From NCBI GenBank assembly GCA_900549555.1, contig UROO01000005.1, forward strand, positions 1 to 43,572: 43,572 nucleotides of DNA, written 5' to 3'. Below the pieces are notes generated by a model, which was given only the letters and a program-made list of their open reading frames with translations, was not told where the DNA came from and searched no databases. Positions 25,747 to 32,496 of the stretch are shown here, one piece after another. Origin of the DNA: an uncultured Collinsella sp. GTDB lineage: Bacteria; Actinomycetota; Coriobacteriia; Coriobacteriales; Coriobacteriaceae. Positions within the stretch are counted from its first letter, which is position 1, and the number at the start of each line of letters is the position of its first letter. The translations under genes and the position numbers were made by a program.

Positions 25747-28374
25747 ATGAGAATCGATAAGCTAGCAATGACGTCGCGCGAGGCGCTGCAGACCGCCATG
25801 AGCACGGCTGCCGACGCGCAGGCCGGCGCGGTGGAGCCGATTCACCTGCTGTCTGCCCTGCTCGGTGCCGGCGAGCGCAATATCTCCGTGATCATCGAGC
25901 GCATCGGTGCCGACCCGGCCCAGCTCGCACGCTCCACGCAGGATGCCATCGACCATGCGCCTAAGGTTTCGGGCGAGGGCCAGCAGATGGGTCTTTCCAA
26001 TGAGCTCGTCCGCGTCATCGAGAAGGCCGAGAAGAAAGCCACCAAGATGGGCGACAGCTTTGTGGTGACCGAGCATCTGCTGATGGCGCTTGCCGAGGAC
26101 AAGGGCGAGGCCGGTCGTGTACTGCGCGACGCCGGCGTGACCAAGGAGCGCATCGAGCAAGTCTACGAGGAGCTGCGTGGCGATGACCGCGTGACGTCTG
26201 CCGAGGACAAGACTCAGTTTGAGGCGCTGGAGCAGTACGGCCGCAATATCTGCGACCTTGCCCGTGCCGGCAAGCTCGACCCGGTCATCGGCCGTACCGA
26301 TGAGATTCGTCGTACCATTCAGGTCCTGTCCCGCCGCACCAAGAACAACCCCGTGCTCATCGGCGAGCCGGGCGTCGGTAAAACGGCTATCGTCGAGGGC
26401 ATCGCCCAGCGTATCGTGGCCGGCGACGTGCCGAGCACCCTGCGCGACCGCGACCTCATCGAGCTCGACATGAGCGCGCTGGTCGCCGGCGCCAAGTACC
26501 GTGGCGAGTTCGAGGACCGCTTGAAGGCCGTGCTCAAGGAAGTGCAAAAATCCGAGGGCAAGGTCATCCTGTTCATCGATGAGCTCCACACCATCGTGGG
26601 TGCGGGTGCCACCGAGGGCTCTATGGACGCCGGCAATATCCTCAAGCCGGCGCTCGCCCGTGGCGACCTGCATGCGATCGGCGCGACCACGCTCGACGAA
26701 TACCGCAAGTACATCGAGAAGGACGCGGCGCTCGCGCGTCGTTTCCAGACCGTGATGGTGAGCGAGCCTACCGTCGAGGACACCATCTCAATCCTGCGTG
26801 GCCTCAAGGAGAAGTACGAGATCTTCCACGGCGTGCACATCACCGATAGCGCGCTCGTGGCCGCCGCCGACCTCTCCGATCGCTATATCGCCGACCGCTT
26901 CCTGCCCGACAAGGCCATCGACCTGGTCGACGAGGCCGCAAGCCGTCTGCGCATGGAGCTCGACAGCATGCCGGTCGAGATCGACGCCACCACGCGTCAG
27001 CTCACCCAGCTGCAGATCGAGGAGCAGGCGCTCATGAAGGAGACCGATGACGCCTCCAAGGAGCGTCTGGAGGCTCTGCGCCAAGAGATCGCTGAGGTCC
27101 AAGAAAAGCTTAACGTGCAAAAGGCCGGCTGGCTCAACCAGAAGAACGCCATCGACCACGTGCAGGAGCTCAAGGGACAGCTCGACGAGGCCAGGAGCGA
27201 AGAGGAGCGCGCGACGCGCAACGGCGATCTGGGCCGCGCGTCCGAGCTGCGCTATTCCGTGATCCCGGGTCTGCAGCAGCAGATTCAGGATTCCGAGGCT
27301 GCGCTCGAGGCACAAAAGCAGCAAGACGGCGAGGGCCTCAACGAACAGGTGACCTCCGATGAGATCGCCGAGGTCGTGAGTGCCTGGACCGGCGTGCCCG
27401 TGTCCAAGATGATGCAGGGCGAGCTCGACAAGTTGAAGGGCTTGGAGGGTGAGCTGCATAAGCGCGTCATCGGCCAGGACGAGGCCGTCTCCGCCGTCGC
27501 CGCAGCTGTGCGCCGCAGCCGTGCGGGCCTCTCCGATCCGGACAAGCCCATCGGCAGCTTCTTCTTCCTGGGCCCCACCGGCGTAGGCAAGACCGAGCTC
27601 GCCAAGGCGCTTGCCGAGTGCCTGTTCGACGACGAGCGCGCGCTCGTGCGTATCGACATGTCCGAGTACATGGAGAAGTTCAGCGTCCAGCGTCTGATCG
27701 GTGCGCCCCCGGGATACGTGGGCTACGACGAGGGCGGCCAGCTCACCGAGGCCGTGCGCCGTCGTCCGTACTCCGTAATCTTGCTCGACGAGATGGAGAA
27801 GGCCCATCCGGATGTCTTCAACGTGCTGTTGCAGGTGCTCGACGACGGCCGCCTGACCGATGGCCAGGGTCGCCAGGTGTCCTTCAAGAACACGATTATC
27901 ATCATGACGTCCAACGTGGGCTCCAAGGCCATCGCCGATCTGTCCGGTAAGGACGAGGAGGAGATGCGCCATCAGGTCGACGCCGCCATGGCTCAGACCT
28001 TCCGCCCCGAGTTCCTCAACCGTATCGACGATATCGTGGTGTTCCATCCGCTCGGCATGGCGCAGATCGAGAAGATTGTCGACATCCAGCTTGCCGACGT
28101 CCGCGCGCGTCTGGCCAAGGAGCGCATGACGCTTGCCATCACCCCGGCGGCCAAGCAGATGCTCGCCGTGGGCGGCCTGGACCCCGTGTTTGGCGCCCGT
28201 CCGCTCAAGCGTCTGGTTCAGCGCGAGGTCGTGGATGCCATCGCCGCTGCTGTTATCGACGGCACGGTGCGCGAGGGCGATCAGGTGACGGTCGATGTCG
28301 ACAAGGACGGCGGCTTTACCGTCGTGTGCGACAATACGCCGGCGGCCACCTACGAGGTCCCCGACGCCGAGTAG
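25747..28374 (+). CDS. clpB: ClpB disaggregase (Hsp100)
   Basis: An 875-aa AAA+ chaperone that works with DnaK to resolubilise aggregates. The N-terminal Clp repeats occupy residues 1-150. NBD1 has Walker A GEPGVGKT near residue 205 and VILFIDELHTIVGAG; the coiled-coil middle domain lies about 400-540; NBD2 has GPTGVGKT near 609 and VILLDEMEKAH. The middle domain distinguishes ClpB from ClpC/ClpA. The ATG at 25747 follows AGAGAGGTGATTCC. The shared upstream element implies co-regulation with dnaK. Confidence 0.98.
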   Translation: MRIDKLAMTSREALQTAMSTAADAQAGAVEPIHLLSALLGAGERNISVIIERIGADPAQLARSTQDAIDHAPKVSGEGQQMGLSNELVRVIEKAEKKATKMGDSFVVTEHLLMALAEDKGEAGRVLRDAGVTKERIEQVYEELRGDDRVTSAEDKTQFEALEQYGRNICDLARAGKLDPVIGRTDEIRRTIQVLSRRTKNNPVLIGEPGVGKTAIVEGIAQRIVAGDVPSTLRDRDLIELDMSALVAGAKYRGEFEDRLKAVLKEVQKSEGKVILFIDELHTIVGAGATEGSMDAGNILKPALARGDLHAIGATTLDEYRKYIEKDAALARRFQTVMVSEPTVEDTISILRGLKEKYEIFHGVHITDSALVAAADLSDRYIADRFLPDKAIDLVDEAASRLRMELDSMPVEIDATTRQLTQLQIEEQALMKETDDASKERLEALRQEIAEVQEKLNVQKAGWLNQKNAIDHVQELKGQLDEARSEEERATRNGDLGRASELRYSVIPGLQQQIQDSEAALEAQKQQDGEGLNEQVTSDEIAEVVSAWTGVPVSKMMQGELDKLKGLEGELHKRVIGQDEAVSAVAAAVRRSRAGLSDPDKPIGSFFFLGPTGVGKTELAKALAECLFDDERALVRIDMSEYMEKFSVQRLIGAPPGYVGYDEGGQLTEAVRRRPYSVILLDEMEKAHPDVFNVLLQVLDDGRLTDGQGRQVSFKNTIIIMTSNVGSKAIADLSGKDEEEMRHQVDAAMAQTFRPEFLNRIDDIVVFHPLGMAQIEKIVDIQLADVRARLAKERMTLAITPAAKQMLAVGGLDPVFGARPLKRLVQREVVDAIAAAVIDGTVREGDQVTVDVDKDGGFTVVCDNTPAATYEVPDAE

Positions 28375-28417
28375 ATTTTGGGCCATGCCTTAAAATCTGC
28401 CTTTTGAGCCGAACGCC

Positions 28418-28454
28418 AAGGGCGGCGGATCCGATTGGGTCCGCCGCCCTTTTT
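28418..28454 (+). terminator. clpB terminator
   Basis: AAGGGCGGCGGATCC (28418-28432) pairs with the segment ending at 28451 (one wobble pair), and TTTTT follows. Confidence 0.9.
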
Positions 28455-28506
28455 CGTGCGACAATCGATGGTGTTGAACGTGAGTACATGGCAAGGAGCT
28501 ATGAAG

Positions 28507-28710
28507 ATGAAAGACGAGAAGAAGACGAACGCACCGGCGGCTGAGGCAGCGCCCGTCGCATCCGCCGCACCGAAGGCTTCTCCCAAACCCGCGCCCAAGC
28601 CACGCGACCCCTATATCCGCGCCGAGAACGAGGACGATGACGGTTACGATCCCTACAGCGATCGCCGCCCCGAGCGCGAGCCGCTGTTCGAAGCCGACCC
28701 CTGGCGCTAA
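28507..28710 (+). CDS. Small acidic Ala/Pro-rich protein
   Basis: A 67-aa cytosolic protein of unknown function: an Ala/Pro/Lys-rich first half (AAEAAPVASAAPKASPKPAPKP) and an acidic, tyrosine-containing second half ending EREPLFEADPWR. It is probably disordered. ATG 28507 has AAGGAG at 8-nt spacing; ATG 28501 is too close to it. The ORF follows the clpB terminator and precedes repeat R2. Its reality is supported by the RBS and a clean stop before R2, not by homology. Confidence 0.6.
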   Translation: MKDEKKTNAPAAEAAPVASAAPKASPKPAPKPRDPYIRAENEDDDGYDPYSDRRPEREPLFEADPWR

Positions 28711-28734
28711 GTACCACCCAAAAGGCCACGAATA

Positions 28735-28801
28735 AGTTGCGGTGAAATAGGGACTGTTTTGCGGTTTGACCAGCAAAAACAGTCCCTATTTCACCGCAAC
28801 T
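28735..28801. repeat. 67-bp palindromic repeat, copy R2
   Basis: Same outer arms as R1 (AGTTGCGGTGAAATAG), but the inner arm differs (GGACTGTTTTGC) and its complement differs with it, giving a 28-bp stem with one bulge. Begins 24 nt after the 28507 gene and lies between convergent genes. Confidence 0.92.
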
Positions 28802-28841
28802 GCGTTAGGGATGGGGTGTTGGGCGGCTGTCTTCGGGCCAG

Positions 28842-30338
28842 CTAGTCCTGGGCTTTGATGCTCGGCAGGAGAATCTGGGCGAGGTAGTCGGTCTCGAGTT
28901 TGGTCGCGGCGTCGGCCTTGCCGTCTTTACCGACCAGGTCGTTTTTGATCTGGCTGTATGTGTAGCGGTTGCCGGTCGTGAGCTCGACAAGCTCAATCGC
29001 CGTATCCATGGGGTAGGTCGACACGGGGTTCTGCGTGTGTCCATTAACGGTTTGCGGAATCACGTACGGATAGACAGGGCCGCTGGCGTAGACGGTGTAG
29101 CCGTTGCCTAGGCTGACCGTGCCCAAAACCGTATCGCCGTCGTCGGGCGTAAAGGTCTCGCCATCGCGCACCGCGACGAGCGTCACGAGCGGTGTGTTGG
29201 TGTCGCCGTCCAGATAAATGCACAGCGTGTTGCCGTTTTGCCAGGTTGCGACCTTGCCATACCACTCAACCGGAATATCGAGCTGATACAGGTTCGTCGC
29301 CTTGTGCCGAGCGTCGGCATCGCGGGCGGACTGAGCCTCGCTTGCGCTTACGGCGTTGGCGGCGGCATCGCGGCGCGTAATTGCCGCCTGCTGGAGTATC
29401 TTTGCCGCGGCGGCAGAGCTTGCGCCTCCTTCTTCGGCGTACTTGGCGGCGGCATCGATCTGGTCGTCGGTCACCGTGTCGGCTGAGGGCACCTTAAGCT
29501 TAAAGGTGGCTTGAGCGCGCAGATCCTGCCCGTCATTCTTGACCGTAACCTGGGCCTTGGTGGTCGGGACGGTGTAGATGGTGCCGCCGGCCGCGATGGG
29601 GGAGGCGGCGATGGAGAACGTGTAATCGCCGGGCAGCAGCTTAATGCCGCGACCGTGCTCGTCAACGTAGAGCGTTTCGCTCACGGAAGAACCGTCGGAA
29701 TCCTGCCCGCTCACCTGCACGGGAATCTTGGAGCCAGTTGAGCAGTCGAGGCCCGCGGCATGCACGCCAATCTGCACCGACATCATGGTATGGGCGTTTG
29801 CGGCAAGCACGGCGGCCTGCTCTTGCTGGTATCCGTTCCAAGCCGCATAGCCTGCGCCGCCGGCGACGAGCGCGACGGCCACAACGCCGGCAACCATCAG
29901 GTTGCGGCGCTTGGGCGACATCTTACGATGACGAACCTCGGCTTCGCGTGCCGAAGGAACGGACGGTAGGGGAATATCGCCCATGGCGATGGTCTCGTCC
30001 ACGGCAGGCGCAGAGCCTAAGCCAGGGAGCTCGCGGGTCAGCGAATCTTCGGCCGGCAAGTTGTCGAGCAAGATGGTTTCCTCGCTCGTGTCGGATCCGG
30101 GCTGGTCGTCGGCCTCGCTTTCGGTGTCTTCGTGATCTGCCTCATCCTCGGCAGGCTCAACGTCGCCTGTATCCTGATCATCGGGCTGCGCCTCGATTTC
30201 CGACTCATCCTGTACATCAACGCTCGAATTGCCAAACGCAACATCGTCAAGCGAAATCCGGTCTAGGCTATCCAGGGCCTCGGCACACGCTTCTGCATCT
30301 TGGACCGCGTCCTCTTGGCCCGTCGTCTCATCTTTCAT
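28842..30338 (-). CDS. Single-pass membrane protein with acidic cytoplasmic region
   Basis: A 498-aa protein of unknown function. Residues 1-140 are acidic and low-complexity, probably cytoplasmic; residues 146-167 (NLMVAGVVAVALVAGGAGYAAW) are the membrane segment after the basic SPKRR; the rest is exported. The exported region includes an Ig-like segment (LLPGDYTFSIAASPI ... FKLKVPSADTVTDDQIDAAAKYAEE) and a C-terminal domain (LYQLDIPVEWYGKVATWQNGNTLCIYLDGD ... YTVYASGPVYPYVIP). The Ig-like part resembles the mobile-element protein at 40504. I chose ATG 30338 because GGGGGA lies upstream; the frame stays open above it. Confidence 0.8.
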   Translation of the reverse strand: MKDETTGQEDAVQDAEACAEALDSLDRISLDDVAFGNSSVDVQDESEIEAQPDDQDTGDVEPAEDEADHEDTESEADDQPGSDTSEETILLDNLPAEDSLTRELPGLGSAPAVDETIAMGDIPLPSVPSAREAEVRHRKMSPKRRNLMVAGVVAVALVAGGAGYAAWNGYQQEQAAVLAANAHTMMSVQIGVHAAGLDCSTGSKIPVQVSGQDSDGSSVSETLYVDEHGRGIKLLPGDYTFSIAASPIAAGGTIYTVPTTKAQVTVKNDGQDLRAQATFKLKVPSADTVTDDQIDAAAKYAEEGGASSAAAAKILQQAAITRRDAAANAVSASEAQSARDADARHKATNLYQLDIPVEWYGKVATWQNGNTLCIYLDGDTNTPLVTLVAVRDGETFTPDDGDTVLGTVSLGNGYTVYASGPVYPYVIPQTVNGHTQNPVSTYPMDTAIELVELTTGNRYTYSQIKNDLVGKDGKADAATKLETDYLAQILLPSIKAQD

Positions 30339-30466
30339 ATATCCCCCAAGCTCAATATCGGGACAACACTGTACCCAAAAACGGGACCCTATAGAGCCGC
30401 CGCATGATTTGAAATCCGATTTTATATATGCGCATGTTTTTGAATAGATGAATAGAGACGCAATGA

Positions 30467-30507
30467 CAAAAGCCCCCGGAAAGCGAGTGAAACGCTTTCC
30501 GGGGGCT
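30467..30507 (-). terminator. Terminator of the 30575 membrane-protein gene
   Basis: A perfect 15-bp stem (AGCCCCCGGAAAGCG 30471-30485 with 30493-30507); on the minus strand it is followed by TTTTG. Confidence 0.93.
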
Positions 30508-30574
30508 CTACGAGACATTGGATGAAAAACCTGGCGGGCGGGCCTATGCCCAGGCGCCAACAGCAACCAACATG

Positions 30575-31582
30575 TTACTCGGCGTGAGCGTAATCGACCT
30601 TGGCGCGACGAGCGGTGGCCTTCTCCCAATCGCTGGTGCCCTCAAAGACATCCTGCTTGTAGGGATTGCGACCGAGCTTCTTGGCGCGGTAGGCGATGTA
30701 GATGATCGCGGCGACGTTGGCGATCAGCGCAGCGATCGAGACCGCGGTGGCAGCGCCGGGGTCGAGCGTGGAGTGGGTCACAAAGATGGACTCCTCCTGG
30801 AAGTACGGGAACACCTGGGCAAACATGCACCAAATAGCAAGCGTAAAGGCGCGGTTCTGAATCCAGCCGCCCTTGTTCCAGATAAAGGCGGCGACGGTGG
30901 GCGCCAGCAGCAGCGCAAAGCCGCAGAACCAGGAGTGGGTGGGCAGGCAGTTGTAGGTGTAGCAGAAGTTCCAGATATCGTAGGCGATGATGTAGACCCA
31001 GGTCATGTCGGGCCACAGCATGTCGGTCTGATCCTCGGAGGCGTAGACGCTCCACCAGCCGGTCATGCAGAAGATGTTGATGAGACCGGCGATGCCGTTG
31101 AACACGTTGTTCCAGCCGGCAAGCTGCGTGGCACCCTCGGAGGTGACCCAAGTGGACTGGCCCAGGACAAAGAAGTGATAGGCGCTCTCGAAGTCGGACA
31201 CGACGGCGATCATGATGTTGATGGCGACGATCACAAACGGCCATGCGCGGAACCAATGCGCCTTGCCGATCTTGCCCCACTGGTACTTAATGGCAATGAA
31301 GCCCCAGCAACCGGCCAGCGCCGCGTATACCTTGGCGTAGTGGAACCAGCTGTTCTGGTACACATGGGTGGGGTTGGTGAGCGCCCACTCGGCACCCTGC
31401 GAAACGCCGATGGCGATGGCGACGCAGTAGATGGTCATGGCCAGCGGGGCCACGCCAAAGATGATTGCCGCGCCCAGCTTAGTGCGGCGGCCGACCTCGT
31501 TGAGCACGATCAGGCCAATAAAGACCATGGCCCAGCCTGCCCAGTGGATAAGGGTATTGCTACCCCAAACATCGAACAGCAT
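30575..31582 (-). CDS. Polytopic membrane protein, possibly DUF5692 family
   Basis: A 335-aa integral membrane protein with about eight to nine hydrophobic segments, very rich in Trp, Tyr and Asn near helix ends (WVYIIAYDIWNFCYTYNCLPTHSWFCGFALLL). The soluble C-terminal tail is basic/acidic. From memory it may belong to DUF5692, whose function I do not know. The ATG at 31582 is preceded by AGGAGAG. The gene is in tandem with a TetR regulator (31646) and divergent from a large FeS flavoprotein; a joint role, for example a membrane partner for electron transfer or transport of the flavoprotein's substrate, is inference. Confidence 0.75.
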   Translation of the reverse strand: MLFDVWGSNTLIHWAGWAMVFIGLIVLNEVGRRTKLGAAIIFGVAPLAMTIYCVAIAIGVSQGAEWALTNPTHVYQNSWFHYAKVYAALAGCWGFIAIKYQWGKIGKAHWFRAWPFVIVAINIMIAVVSDFESAYHFFVLGQSTWVTSEGATQLAGWNNVFNGIAGLINIFCMTGWWSVYASEDQTDMLWPDMTWVYIIAYDIWNFCYTYNCLPTHSWFCGFALLLAPTVAAFIWNKGGWIQNRAFTLAIWCMFAQVFPYFQEESIFVTHSTLDPGAATAVSIAALIANVAAIIYIAYRAKKLGRNPYKQDVFEGTSDWEKATARRAKVDYAHAE

Positions 31583-31645
31583 GCTGCTCTCCTTTCACAC
31601 GCCCGCGGCCCCTCTTCTGATCGCGGGCAGTTTGGCCAAATGTCG

Positions 31646-32308
31646 TCAGTTCTGGGGCTTGCGCTCCGGATACTTGGCGGTATAGCCCTCGATGTGGAGT
31701 GTCGAGGCGATGATTTCCTTGACCGTCTCGTCGGGCACATCGGGGTGCGTGCGGATATACATCAACAACCCCATGATGAGGGTGTAGAACGTCTCGTAGA
31801 CATGGTCGATGCGTAGCTCATGATGGGTGACAAAATCCACCACGGTGGTGTCGCAGATATACTGAGCCACGCGCTGGACCACGTTGTGCAGAAAGCCGCC
31901 GTAGAGTGCGCCGCTGCTCGAGGTGAGCGTGCTTGGCAGCTCGTGGCCGCTGGCGACCAGGCGCTTGAAGAGCGGGGCGACGGTGTCGAGTGCGCCTTCG
32001 ATGTCGCCAACCGTGCGGCTGGCATTCCACTGCTCGAGCTCGGAGATAAAACCGTCGATTGCCTCGTCCATGACGGCGGTGACGGCGGCGTCCATATCGG
32101 CAAAGTAGTGGTAGAACAATGAGCGCGTACAGCCGGCTCGCTTGGTCACGGCCGATACCGAAAGATGCGACACGCCCAGCTCGGAACTCACGGCGCGAAC
32201 GGCGGCGAGAATCTCGCGACGACGCTCGTCGCCCGTCAGACGCTTGGCCGCGCTGTCGGGCGCGGGGACGGCGTCGGCCACAGAAGTGTTCGCTGCATTA
32301 TCGCTCAT
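31646..32308 (-). CDS. TetR-family regulator
   Basis: A 220-aa repressor. The N-terminal HTH (about residues 25-72: RRREILAAVRAVSSELGVSHLSVSAVTKRAGCTRSLFYHYFADMDAAVTAV-type sequence) is clear; the C-terminal ligand domain is divergent. The ATG at 32308 follows AAAGGCGG. The divergent 188-bp spacer to the flavoprotein gene contains two TTGAC-N5-GTCAA boxes, the probable operators, so it likely controls itself, the membrane protein and the flavoprotein. Confidence 0.93.
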   Translation of the reverse strand: MSDNAANTSVADAVPAPDSAAKRLTGDERRREILAAVRAVSSELGVSHLSVSAVTKRAGCTRSLFYHYFADMDAAVTAVMDEAIDGFISELEQWNASRTVGDIEGALDTVAPLFKRLVASGHELPSTLTSSSGALYGGFLHNVVQRVAQYICDTTVVDFVTHHELRIDHVYETFYTLIMGLLMYIRTHPDVPDETVKEIIASTLHIEGYTAKYPERKPQN

Positions 32309-32340
32309 GCACTTGCCGCCTTTCATCCGTTTGAGCCCGA

Positions 32341-32422
32341 CCGTTCACCTAACAGTCTTGAATATTGTTGACGGTTCGTCAATACTGTTTTTGACACAAT
32401 GTCAACAATAACGGGTGAACGG
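32341..32422. promoter_or_regulatory. Double TTGAC-N5-GTCAA operator
   Basis: Box 1 is at 32368-32382 and box 2 at 32391-32405, start-to-start 23 bp. The outer extension TATTGTTGAC (32363-32372) is mirrored by GTCAACAATA (32401-32410), and a further pair CCGTTCACC (32341-32349) is mirrored by GGTGAACGG (32414-32422). A weak plus-strand promoter (TTGAAT 32358-32363, 17 nt, AATACT 32381-32386) overlaps box 1. Confidence 0.82.
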
Positions 32423-32496
32423 CGTGGGGGCATGTCGAGCCCGTAAAAAGAGGGGCGCTGCGTGCCTGCCAGGCTGCGGCAAGAGAAGGGACGACT

